From Streptomyces sp. MJM8645 (GTDB lineage: Bacteria; Actinomycetota; Actinomycetes; Streptomycetales; Streptomycetaceae), in NCBI RefSeq assembly GCF_001625365.1, contig NZ_LJJF01000001.1:2418001-2482000 (forward strand): 64,000 nucleotides of DNA, given 5' to 3'. The position numbers and the translations under genes were made by a program. This document shows positions 56,682 to 64,000 of the stretch, in pieces. Positions within the stretch are counted from its first letter, which is position 1, and every line of letters begins with the position of its first letter. The notes beneath the pieces were generated by a model. It was not told the origin of the DNA and made no database searches. It saw nothing but the letters and a program-made list of their open reading frames with translations.

Positions 56682-59321
56682 TCAGCCCTGCGGCAGCGCC
56701 GCGAGCTGGGCGGTGATCCGGGCGATGTCGGCCTCGGCGGCCTCCTGACGGCCCCGGATCTTGGCGACCACCTCGTCCGGCGCCTTGGCGAGGAACGCCT
56801 CGTTGCCGAGCTTGGCCGTGGTCTGCGCCTTCTCCTTCTCGGCGGCCGCGAGGTCCTTGGCGAGGCGCTTGCGCTCCGCCGCGACGTCGATGGTGCCGGA
56901 GAGGTCGAGCGCGACGGTGGCGCCGGCGACCGGGAGCGAGGCGGTGGCCGCGAAGCCCTCCTCGGGGACGGTCAGCCGCAGCAGCGAGCGGATCGCGTCC
57001 TCGTGGACGGCCAGCACGGTGCCGTCCAGCTCCAGCTTCGCCGGGACACGCTGGCCCGGCTTGAGGCCCTGGTCCGAGCGGAACCGGCGGACCTCGGTGA
57101 CCACCTGCTGCAGCGTGGCGATCTCGGCCTCGGCCTCGGCGTCGCGGTAGCCGCTGTCCGTCGGCCAGTCGGCGATGACCAGCGACTCGGCACCGGTGAG
57201 CGTGGTCCACAGGGTGTCGGTGACGAAGGGCACGATCGGGTGCAGCAGCCGCAGCGTGACGTCCAGGACCTCGCCGAGCACCCGGCGCGCGGCGTCGGCC
57301 TGCGGGCCGCCCTTGGCCAGGGTGGTCTTGGAGAGCTCGACGTACCAGTCGAAGACCTCGTCCCAGGCGAAGTGGTACAGCGCCTCGGACAGCTTGGAGA
57401 ACTGGTAGTCCTCGTACAGCGCGTCCACCTCGGCGACGGTGCTGTTCAGGCGCGACAGGATCCAGCGGTCGGTCGCGGTCAGCTCCTCCGGCGCGGGCAG
57501 CGGGCCCTCGACGGTGGCGCCGTTCATCAGCGCGAAGCGGGTGGCGTTCCAGATCTTGTTGGCGAAGTTGCGGGCCGCCTGGACCCAGTCCTCGCCGATC
57601 GGCACGTCGACGCCCGGGTTGGCACCGCGCGCCAGCGTGAAGCGCAGCGCGTCCGAACCGTACTTGTCCATCCAGTCCAGCGGGTTGACCACGTTGCCGA
57701 AGGACTTCGACATCTTCTTGCCGTTCTGGTCACGGACCATGCCGTGCAGCGCGATGGTGTGGAACGGCGGGGTGCCGTCCATCGCGTAGAGACCGAACAT
57801 CATCATCCGGGCGACCCAGAAGAACAGGATGTCGTAGCCGGTGACCAGGACGGAGTTCGGGTAGAACTTCGCCAGGCTCTCGGTCTGCTCCGGCCAGCCG
57901 AGCGTGGAGAACGGCCACAGCCCGGAGGAGAACCAGGTGTCCAGGACGTCGTTGTCCTGGTGCCAGCCCTCGCCGGTAGGCGGCTGCTCGTCCGGACCGA
58001 CGCAGACGACCTCGCCGTTCGGGCCGTACCAGACCGGGATGCGGTGGCCCCACCACAGCTGGCGCGAGATGCACCAGTCGTGCAGGTTGTCGACCCAGTC
58101 GAAGTAGCGCTTCTCCATCTCCTGCGGGTGGATCTTGACCTTGCCGTCGCGGACCGCGTCGCCGGCGGCCTTCGCGAGCGGGCCGACCTTGACCCACCAC
58201 TGCATGGACAGCCGTGGCTCGATGGTGGTCTTGCAGCGCGAGCAGTGGCCGACCGAGTGGACGTACGGGCGCTTCTCGGCGACGATCCGGCCGTCGGCGC
58301 GCAGCGCGGCGACGATCGCCGAGCGGGCCTCCAGCCGGTCCAGGCCGAGGAACGGGCCGTGCACGGTGATGACCGCGTGCTCGTCCATGACGGCGACCGA
58401 GGGCAGGCCGTGCCGCTGGCCGATCTCGAAGTCGTTCGGGTCGTGCGCGGGCGTCACCTTGACGGCGCCGGTGCCGAACTCCGGGTCGACGTGGGCGTCG
58501 GCGACCACCGGGATCCGACGGCCGGTCAACGGCAGCTCGATCTCGGTGCCGACCAGGTGGCGGTAGCGCTCGTCGTCCGGGTGGACGGCGACCGCGGTGT
58601 CGCCCAGCATCGTCTCGGCGCGGGTGGTGGCGACGACGATCGAGGCGTCGCCCTCGCCGTAGCGGATCGAGACCAGCTCGCCGTCGTCGTCCTGGTACTC
58701 CACCTCGATGTCCGAGATGGCGGTCAGGCAGCGCGGGCACCAGTTGATGATGCGCTCGGCCCGGTAGATCAGCTCGTCGTCGAAGAGCTTCTTGAAGATG
58801 GTCTGGACGGCCTGGGACAGGCCCTCGTCCATGGTGAACCGCTCGCGGGACCAGTCCACACCGTCGCCCAGGCGACGCATCTGGCCGGAGATCTGGCCGC
58901 CGGACTCCGCCTTCCACTTCCAGACGCGCTCGACGAAGGCCTCCCGGCCCAGGTCGTGGCGGGACTTGCCCTCCTTGGCGAGCTCGCGCTCGACCACGTT
59001 CTGGGTGGCGATGCCGGCGTGGTCCATTCCGGGCTGCCACAGCGCCTCGTAGCCCTGCATCCGCTTGCGGCGGACCAGCGCGTCGATCAGCGTGTGCTCG
59101 AAGGCGTGGCCCAGGTGCAGGCTGCCGGTCACGTTCGGCGGGGGGATGACGATGGTGAACGGGGGCTTGTCGCTCTTGGCGTCCGCGGTGAAGTAGCCAC
59201 GCTCTACCCAGCGCTCGTACAGCTCGCCCTCTACGTCCGCGGGGGTGTAGGTCGTCGGGAGAGTGGCTGCTTCGTCCCCGGCAAAGGTGCTCACGGGGTG
59301 CTGGTTCGTCGTGTCGGTCAC
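56682..59321 (-). CDS. valS: Valyl-tRNA synthetase
   Basis: Charges tRNA-Val, cytosolic. The 879-residue product has HLGH at 69-72 in [18 protein letters not shown], a CP1 editing domain ([20 protein letters not shown]), [20 protein letters not shown] at about 533-538, the anticodon-binding domain and a C-terminal coiled-coil arm ([19 protein letters not shown]). The GTG at 59321 has TAAACT seven bases upstream and no Shine-Dalgarno sequence; the long open frame further upstream is antisense to the next gene and not coding. Confidence 0.97.
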   Translation of the reverse strand: MTDTTNQHPVSTFAGDEAATLPTTYTPADVEGELYERWVERGYFTADAKSDKPPFTIVIPPPNVTGSLHLGHAFEHTLIDALVRRKRMQGYEALWQPGMDHAGIATQNVVERELAKEGKSRHDLGREAFVERVWKWKAESGGQISGQMRRLGDGVDWSRERFTMDEGLSQAVQTIFKKLFDDELIYRAERIINWCPRCLTAISDIEVEYQDDDGELVSIRYGEGDASIVVATTRAETMLGDTAVAVHPDDERYRHLVGTEIELPLTGRRIPVVADAHVDPEFGTGAVKVTPAHDPNDFEIGQRHGLPSVAVMDEHAVITVHGPFLGLDRLEARSAIVAALRADGRIVAEKRPYVHSVGHCSRCKTTIEPRLSMQWWVKVGPLAKAAGDAVRDGKVKIHPQEMEKRYFDWVDNLHDWCISRQLWWGHRIPVWYGPNGEVVCVGPDEQPPTGEGWHQDNDVLDTWFSSGLWPFSTLGWPEQTESLAKFYPNSVLVTGYDILFFWVARMMMFGLYAMDGTPPFHTIALHGMVRDQNGKKMSKSFGNVVNPLDWMDKYGSDALRFTLARGANPGVDVPIGEDWVQAARNFANKIWNATRFALMNGATVEGPLPAPEELTATDRWILSRLNSTVAEVDALYEDYQFSKLSEALYHFAWDEVFDWYVELSKTTLAKGGPQADAARRVLGEVLDVTLRLLHPIVPFVTDTLWTTLTGAESLVIADWPTDSGYRDAEAEAEIATLQQVVTEVRRFRSDQGLKPGQRVPAKLELDGTVLAVHEDAIRSLLRLTVPEEGFAATASLPVAGATVALDLSGTIDVAAERKRLAKDLAAAEKEKAQTTAKLGNEAFLAKAPDEVVAKIRGRQEAAEADIARITAQLAALPQG

Positions 59322-59328
59322 GACGCAC

Positions 59329-59334
59329 AGTTTA
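59329..59334 (-). promoter_or_regulatory. -10 box, near-leaderless start of valS
   Basis: TAAACT on the minus strand, 7 nt before the GTG, overlapping a TTACGTAA palindrome (59332-59339). Confidence 0.45.
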
Positions 59335-59507
59335 CGTAACCGCAGGCCCGTGTTACGAACCGCTTTCTCCGCGCGGACGCGACCCGCCCGAACGGCTCGG
59401 CGGAGGACACCGTACGGTACCGTTCCCGGGCACTCGTCCGGTGTCCGCACGGACCCCGGGACGACACGACGACAGGCCGCGGGTGCGGCGGGGGAGCACG
59501 GACGCAG

Positions 59508-60362
59508 ATGTACGGCCAGGGCCAGCAGTATCCGCAGGGACAACCGCAGGGACAGCCTCAGCCGTACGGGGGTCAGCCCCCGTACGGCCCGCCGCAACCG
59601 CCGCCGCCCTACGGCGCCCCGCAGCAGCCGCCCCAGTACGGCTACCCGCCGCAGGACGGCCAGCCCTACGGCGCTCCCCAGCCGCCCTACGGCGCCCCGC
59701 AGCCCCCGTACGGCTACCCGCCGCAGGCCCCGTACGGCCAGCCGGGCTACCCGCCGCCGCCGAAGAAGGGCCGGACCGGCCTGGTGGTCGGCCTGGTCGT
59801 GGGCGCACTGGTGCTGGGCGGCGGCGGCTTCGCCGCGTGGAAGTTCCTCGGCGACGACCAGGGCGGCCAGTACAAGATCTCCGCGCCGCAGTCGCTGCCG
59901 GACGGCTACACCCAGAAGTCGGCCAAGGAGGAGGCCGTCGACCCGGCCAAGCCCGAGGCGGCGAAGTTCGGCAAGAACCTCAACGTGCTGGTGGCCAGCT
60001 ACAGCAAGGGCTCCGACGCGCTCGACACGCTCTCCGTGGTCGGCGTCTACGGGGAGCTCAACGACCCCGGCCAGATCATCGACGACTCGAAGAAGGACAG
60101 CGGCGGGCTGACCTGGTCCACGCCGCTCACGGACTTCCCGGCGCAGGACGGCCACAGCTCCTCGGCGAAGCTCGCCTGCGGCGTGGCCAGCGTCATCGCG
60201 GGCAAGGCCGGGCCCACGGTCTGCGTGTGGGCGGACAAGTCCACCACCGGCCGGATCACCTTCAGCAAGATCAGCCTGACCGGCGGCGGCCAGGGCCTCA
60301 CCCCGGCCCAGGCCGCAGACAGGACCCGGGCGATCCGCGACGCCATGGTCGTCACCAAATAA
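59508..60362 (+). CDS. Pro/Gln/Tyr-rich single-pass membrane protein, copy A
   Basis: A 284-residue envelope protein of unknown function. Residues 1-88 are low-complexity repeats ([10 protein letters not shown] units), then one membrane helix (about 90-110, [21 protein letters not shown]) and an extracellular domain of 170 residues with two Cys in [10 protein letters not shown] and TVCVWADKS that probably pair. ATG at 59508 with GGGGAG 9 nt upstream. The next gene has the same layout and the same C-x-WAD motif. Such proteins may sense or bind wall components, but nothing proves this. Confidence 0.8.
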   Translation: MYGQGQQYPQGQPQGQPQPYGGQPPYGPPQPPPPYGAPQQPPQYGYPPQDGQPYGAPQPPYGAPQPPYGYPPQAPYGQPGYPPPPKKGRTGLVVGLVVGALVLGGGGFAAWKFLGDDQGGQYKISAPQSLPDGYTQKSAKEEAVDPAKPEAAKFGKNLNVLVASYSKGSDALDTLSVVGVYGELNDPGQIIDDSKKDSGGLTWSTPLTDFPAQDGHSSSAKLACGVASVIAGKAGPTVCVWADKSTTGRITFSKISLTGGGQGLTPAQAADRTRAIRDAMVVTK

Positions 60363-60454
60363 CCGGGGCACCGCCCCGCCACGTCACCACCACGTCCCCG
60401 CCGCCGCCGGCCGCGCCGGGCGGCACCCGGGCATCGCCATCAGAGAGGCCTCGC

Positions 60455-61237
60455 GTGACCGAGCAGAACCCCTACGGCCCCCCGCCGCAGCCGGGACACG
60501 ACACACCACCGCCCCCGCCGGCCCCGCCGGGCTACGGCGGCATCCCGCCGCAGAGCCCCCCGCCCGGCTACCCGCCGGTCGGCGAGCCGGGCGCCTACCC
60601 CGGGTACGGCGCCTACCCGCCGGTGCCGCCGCCGCGCAAGTCCCGCAAGACGCTCTGGACCGTGCTCGGCGTCGTCGGCGCCTTCGTGCTGCTGGGCGGC
60701 GGCGCGCTCGCCTACTTCGTCTACGACGTCGCCAGCAGCGCGGGCACCCAGAAGATCGTCCTGCCGGCCACGTTCAAGGACCTGCGCCAGAGCGACGACC
60801 CCCAGGTCGCCGACACCCTGGAGAAGGGGCTCACCTCCAGCTTCGGCAAGGGCGACGGCAACTGGAGCCCCACCGGGGTGGGCGCCCTCTACCAGAACGC
60901 GCAGTCGGACCCGCAGCTGGTCGTGTTCGGGGGCTACGGCAAGGTCCTGGCGCCGAAGCAGGAACTGAACCAGGCGTTCCAGGGCATGGCGTCCACCGGT
61001 CGCAAGCTCGACAACCGGCACGTGGTGGACGCCGGCCCCAAGGGCGGCGCGATGGAGTGCGCCACCGTCGTCGGCGGCGAGGGCGAGGCCGGGACCACGA
61101 TGGGCATCTGCGCCTGGGCCGACAGCAGCGGCCTGGTGATGGTCATGACGGTGGCCGACCCGAGCGCCCAGCCGGACCTGGACAAGCTCGCCGCCGACAC
61201 CCGCGACCTGCGCGCGGTCGCCGAGGTCCCCAAGTAG
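60455..61237 (+). CDS. Pro-rich single-pass membrane protein, copy B
   Basis: A 260-residue paralogue of the preceding gene: Pro/Gly/Tyr-rich N-terminus (1-60), basic RKSRK, one membrane helix (about 66-88, LWTVLGVVGAFVLLGGGALAYF) and an extracellular domain with AMECATVVGG and MGICAWADSSG, matching copy A around the two Cys and WAD. GTG at 60455 with GAGAGG 6 nt upstream, 92 bp after copy A. It ends at a shared terminator with clpX. Confidence 0.8.
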   Translation: MTEQNPYGPPPQPGHDTPPPPPAPPGYGGIPPQSPPPGYPPVGEPGAYPGYGAYPPVPPPRKSRKTLWTVLGVVGAFVLLGGGALAYFVYDVASSAGTQKIVLPATFKDLRQSDDPQVADTLEKGLTSSFGKGDGNWSPTGVGALYQNAQSDPQLVVFGGYGKVLAPKQELNQAFQGMASTGRKLDNRHVVDAGPKGGAMECATVVGGEGEAGTTMGICAWADSSGLVMVMTVADPSAQPDLDKLAADTRDLRAVAEVPK

Positions 61238-61282
61238 TCCACCGGGAACCGCCGGTGACCCTCCGGGCACCGGGAGATGCCG

Positions 61283-61314
61283 AAGGGCCCCGCACCGGTC
61301 GGTGCGGGGCCCTT
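61283..61314. terminator. Bidirectional terminator, copy B / clpX
   Basis: A perfect 14-bp stem (61283-61296 with 61301-61314) and a GGTC loop between convergent genes. Confidence 0.85.
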
Positions 61315-61334
61315 GCGGATGCGGCGGACGCGGG

Positions 61335-62624
61335 TCAGGCGCTCTTCTCGCGCCGCTCGCGCTTGATCATGTCGCGCGGGACGAGGGTGGGGATGGCGTG
61401 CTTGGAGACCACGTCCCCGGTGACCACCACGCGGGCGACGTCCTGACGCGAGGGCACCTCGTACATCACGGACATCAGCACCTCCTCCATGATGGCCCGC
61501 AGACCGCGCGCGCCGGTGCCGCGCAGGATCGCCTGGTCGGCGATCGCCTCCAGCGCGTCCCGGGAGAACTCCAGCTCCACGCCGTCCAGTTCGAAGAGCT
61601 TGCGGTACTGCTTGACCAGCGCGTTCTTCGGCTCGGTGAGGATCTGCAGGAGCGCCTCGCGGTCCAGGTTGTGGACGCTGGTGATCACCGGCAGCCGGCC
61701 GATGAACTCGGGGATCATGCCGAACTTCACCAGGTCCTCGGGCATCACCTGGCGGAAGTGGTCGCTGGCGTCCGACTCCCGCTTGGAGCGGATGTTGGCG
61801 CCGAAGCCGATGCCCTTGGCGCCGGCCCGGCCCTCGATGATCCGCTCCAGGCCGGCGAACGCGCCGCCGACGATGAACAGCACGTTGGTGGTGTCGATCT
61901 GGATGAACTCCTGGTGCGGGTGCTTGCGCCCGCCCTGCGGCGGCACCGAGGCGGTGGTGCCCTCCAGGATCTTCAGCAGCGCCTGCTGCACGCCCTCGCC
62001 GGAGACGTCCCGGGTGATCGACGGGTTCTCGCTCTTGCGCGCGACCTTGTCGATCTCGTCGATGTAGATGATCCCGGTCTCGGCCTTCTTGACGTCGTAG
62101 TCGGCCGCCTGGATCAGCTTGAGCAGGATGTTCTCGACGTCCTCGCCGACGTACCCGGCCTCGGTCAGCGCGGTGGCGTCCGCGATCGCGAACGGCACGT
62201 TGAGCATCCGGGCCAGGGTCTGCGCCAGCAGCGTCTTGCCGGAGCCGGTGGGGCCCAGCAGCAGGATGTTGGACTTGGCCAGCTCGATGGCGTCCTCACG
62301 GCCGTTGCCGCCGCTGCGGCCCGCCTCGCCGGCCTGGACGCGCTTGTAGTGGTTGTAGACCGCCACCGACAGCGCCTTCTTGGCGAGGTCCTGGCCGACC
62401 ACGTACTGGTCCAGGAACTCGTAGATCTCCCGCGGCTTCGGCAGCTCCTCGAAGCGCACCTCGGAGGTCTCGGCGAGTTCCTCCTCGATGATCTCGTTGC
62501 ACAGGTCGATGCACTCGTCGCAGATGTACACGCCTGGGCCGGCGATCAGCTTCTTCACCTGCTTCTGCGACTTGCCGCAGAACGAGCACTTGAGCAGGTC
62601 GCCACCGTCTCCGATGCGTGCCAC
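61335..62624 (-). CDS. clpX: ClpX ATPase subunit of ClpXP
   Basis: AAA+ unfoldase that feeds proteins to ClpP. The 429-residue product has the zinc-binding domain with C13, C16, C35 and C38 ([16 protein letters not shown]), Walker A GPTGSGKT (about 124-131), Walker [10 protein letters not shown], pore loop GYVGEDV and the ClpP-contact IGF loop [11 protein letters not shown] start with GGGGAAG upstream. It follows clpP2 by 249 bp; a ClgR-like site and two hairpins lie in that gap, so it may have its own promoter. Confidence 0.98.
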   Translation of the reverse strand: MARIGDGGDLLKCSFCGKSQKQVKKLIAGPGVYICDECIDLCNEIIEEELAETSEVRFEELPKPREIYEFLDQYVVGQDLAKKALSVAVYNHYKRVQAGEAGRSGGNGREDAIELAKSNILLLGPTGSGKTLLAQTLARMLNVPFAIADATALTEAGYVGEDVENILLKLIQAADYDVKKAETGIIYIDEIDKVARKSENPSITRDVSGEGVQQALLKILEGTTASVPPQGGRKHPHQEFIQIDTTNVLFIVGGAFAGLERIIEGRAGAKGIGFGANIRSKRESDASDHFRQVMPEDLVKFGMIPEFIGRLPVITSVHNLDREALLQILTEPKNALVKQYRKLFELDGVELEFSRDALEAIADQAILRGTGARGLRAIMEEVLMSVMYEVPSRQDVARVVVTGDVVSKHAIPTLVPRDMIKRERREKSA

Positions 62625-62767
62625 GAGGTGCTTCCCCTTCGCCAGGGGCCCCGCAGAAGTTCCGGGGCCTGGTGCTGTGGACCGTCAACGCCGACGGCGA
62701 TCGGTCTCGCTATCCGACGGTACTCTGCCGGGCCCCTGATTCCGTCCTCTTCGCCGGGTCTGCCCTA

Positions 62768-62780
62768 CGCCCTGGGCGAA
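62768..62780 (-). promoter_or_regulatory. ClgR-like operator upstream of clpX
   Basis: On the minus strand TTCGC-CCAGG-GCG (62768-62780), matching the published ClgR motif GTTCGC-N5-GCG except for the first base. ClgR activates clp and lon genes in Streptomyces. It is about 145 bp before clpX. Confidence 0.5.
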
Positions 62781-62830
62781 TTGATACCGAACAGATGCCG
62801 TTGCGGAGGCCGCCGACGACCCGGAGCGGA

Positions 62831-62851
62831 GCGCGCACGCAGGATGCGCGC
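62831..62851 (-). terminator. Hairpin after clpP2
   Basis: GCGCGCA (62831-62837) and TGCGCGC (62845-62851) form a perfect 7-bp stem, 22 bp beyond the clpP2 stop. A second, weaker stem GGCCCC/GGGGCC (62647-62669) lies just before clpX. Confidence 0.5.
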
Positions 62852-62873
62852 CCCGCCTCGGAGGGTGCCGGCC

Positions 62874-63536
62874 TCAGGAGGTCAGCGAGGTCTTGCGGGT
62901 GGAGATGATCTGGTCGACGAGGCCGTACTCCAGGGCCTCCTCGGCGGTGAGGATCTTGTCGCGCTCGATGTCCTCGCGCACCTGCTCCACCGGCTTGTTG
63001 GAGTGCTTGGAGAGCATCTGCTCCAGCTGCTCGCGCATCCGGAAGATCTCCTTGGCCTGGATCTCCAGGTCGGACACCTGGCCGCGGCCGGTCTCGGTGT
63101 ACGGCTGGTGGATCAGGATGCGGGCGTTCGGCAGCGCCATCCGCTTGCCGGGGGTGCCGGCGGCGAGCAGCACGGCCGCGGCGGAGGCCGCCTGGCCCAT
63201 GCAGACCGTGGTGATGTCCGGCTTCACGTACTGCATGGTGTCGTAGATGGCCGTCAGGGCCGTGAACGAGCCGCCGGGCGAGTTGATGTACATCTGGATC
63301 TCGCGGTCCGGGTCCATCGACTCCAGGCACAGCAGCTGCGCCATGATGTCGTTCGCCGAGACGTCGTCGACCTGCGAGCCGAGGAAGATGATGCGCTCCT
63401 CGAACAGCTTGGCGTACGGGTCGTACTCGCGGATGCCCTGCGTGGTGCGCTCGACGAAGCGCGGGACGATGTAGCGACCCTCGGCGCGCATGTCCTCGAC
63501 GCGGGCCTGGGCGGCCGACAGGCTGGGGATGATCAT
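62874..63536 (-). CDS. clpP2: ATP-dependent Clp protease proteolytic subunit 2
   Basis: Serine protease chamber subunit. The 220-residue product has the catalytic triad Ser118 (GQAASAA), His143 (LIHQPY) and Asp193 ([11 protein letters not shown]), and the handle helix. An ATG at residue 16 could be an alternative start, giving a shorter N-terminus; the first ATG has GGAGG about 12 nt upstream. It is 56 bp after clpP1 in one transcript. Confidence 0.97.
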   Translation of the reverse strand: MIIPSLSAAQARVEDMRAEGRYIVPRFVERTTQGIREYDPYAKLFEERIIFLGSQVDDVSANDIMAQLLCLESMDPDREIQMYINSPGGSFTALTAIYDTMQYVKPDITTVCMGQAASAAAVLLAAGTPGKRMALPNARILIHQPYTETGRGQVSDLEIQAKEIFRMREQLEQMLSKHSNKPVEQVREDIERDKILTAEEALEYGLVDQIISTRKTSLTS

Positions 63537-63592
63537 GGGGGTTCTTGTCCTCCGGGGCGTTGTGGCTGTGGTCTCGTGGGCCGGGCCGAGGC

Positions 63593-64000
63593 TCAGGCGC
63601 CCGTGCCGCCGCCGCCGGGAACGTCCGCGGCGCTGTGCATGATCGCGTCGATCAGGCCGTACTCCAGGGCCTCCTCCGGCGCAAACCAGCGGTCGCGGTC
63701 GGAGTCCCTGGTGATCTGCTCGAAGGACTGGCCGCTGTGGAAGGCGATCAGCTCGGACATCCGCTTCTTGGTGCGCAGCAGCTGCTCGGCCTGGATGCGG
63801 ATGTCGGTGGCGGAGCCGCCGAGGCCGGCGGACGGCTGGTGCATGAGGATGTTGGCGTTCGGCAGCGAGAAGCGCTTGCCCTTGGCGCCGGCGGTCAGCA
63901 GGAACTGGCCCATCGAGGCCGCCATGCCCATCGCGATGGTGACGACGTCGTTCTTGATGTACTGCATGGTGTCGTAGATCGCCATGCCCGCCGAGATCGA
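63593..64000 (-). CDS. clpP1: ATP-dependent Clp protease proteolytic subunit 1, partial (N-terminus off the window)
   Basis: The last 135 residues of a second ClpP: catalytic Ser in GMAASMGQ, His in ILMHQPSAG, Asp in [17 protein letters not shown]. The C-terminus [10 protein letters not shown] is Gly-rich. In Streptomyces ClpP1 and ClpP2 form a mixed complex with ClpX; the start and promoter are beyond base 64000. Confidence 0.96.
   Translation of the reverse strand, partial: SISAGMAIYDTMQYIKNDVVTIAMGMAASMGQFLLTAGAKGKRFSLPNANILMHQPSAGLGGSATDIRIQAEQLLRTKKRMSELIAFHSGQSFEQITRDSDRDRWFAPEEALEYGLIDAIMHSAADVPGGGGTGA

Noticed and set aside
56682..60371. 1229-residue version of ValS
   Set aside because: The extra N-terminus is antisense to the membrane protein at 59508; ValS homology begins at 59321.
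62700..62740. Possible SigR promoter (GGAAT-N18-GTT) before clpX
   Set aside because: GGAAT is present but the GTT element is missing at 18-19 bp.

Overview
The window is chromosomal DNA of very high G+C content with the coding style of a Streptomycetaceae actinomycete (Streptomyces or Kitasatospora). Signs of this are GTG starts, an RNase E with long Ala/Glu/Arg-rich extensions, mreBCD-mrdA-rodA together, clpP1-clpP2-clpX together, and an lepA-to-clpP gene order that, from memory, is the conserved core of this family. No transposase, integrase, phage gene, CRISPR array or origin was seen. Species cannot be assigned.

Layout. 1-10.3 kb: lepA (cut by the left edge), a small monooxygenase-fold protein, rpsT, holA, a small acidic protein, the DNA-uptake pair comEC/comEA, a DegV protein and a membrane-anchored unknown. 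10.4-15.8 kb: leuS with a Leu-codon leader peptide and attenuator, an HTH/repeat regulator, and three tRNA-Ala(GGC) genes. 16.0-23.1 kb: a histidine phosphatase that may start with CTG, rsfS, an LCP-like envelope protein, nadD, two tiny membrane proteins, an M48 protease and a DUF2079 membrane protein. 23.2-30.7 kb: an OmpR-type two-component pair, two membrane proteins sharing an N-terminal motif, proA, an unknown, proB. 31.0-40.4 kb: rplU-rpmA-obgE, RNase E, and the TIGR03936/TIGR03960 radical SAM pair. 40.9-51.2 kb: an M14-like metallopeptidase, the elongation/spore-wall cluster mreB-mreC-mreD-mrdA-rodA, then folC-DUF4233-ndk. 51.3-56.4 kb: an accessory patch with a processive GT2 glycosyltransferase, a non-hydrolysing UDP-GlcNAc 2-epimerase, a secreted GH18 chitinase with a DasR-like operator, and an unknown. 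56.7-64 kb: valS, two paralogous single-pass membrane proteins, clpX, clpP2 and clpP1 (cut by the right edge).

Most of the window is growth machinery: translation (lepA, rpsT, leuS, rplU, rpmA, obgE, rsfS, valS, tRNA-Ala), replication (holA), RNA decay, proline and folate synthesis, wall growth and regulated proteolysis. The parts most worth a second look are (i) the GT2/epimerase/chitinase patch, which looks like an amino-sugar polymer locus; (ii) two exact DnaA boxes in front of comEA; (iii) a leuS attenuator whose leader peptide seems to be translated from a leaderless transcript, together with a run of genes whose -10 box lies 6-7 nt before the start codon; (iv) degenerate repeats that copy the stop codon of several genes just downstream of it; and (v) two pairs of neighbouring paralogous membrane proteins of unknown function.
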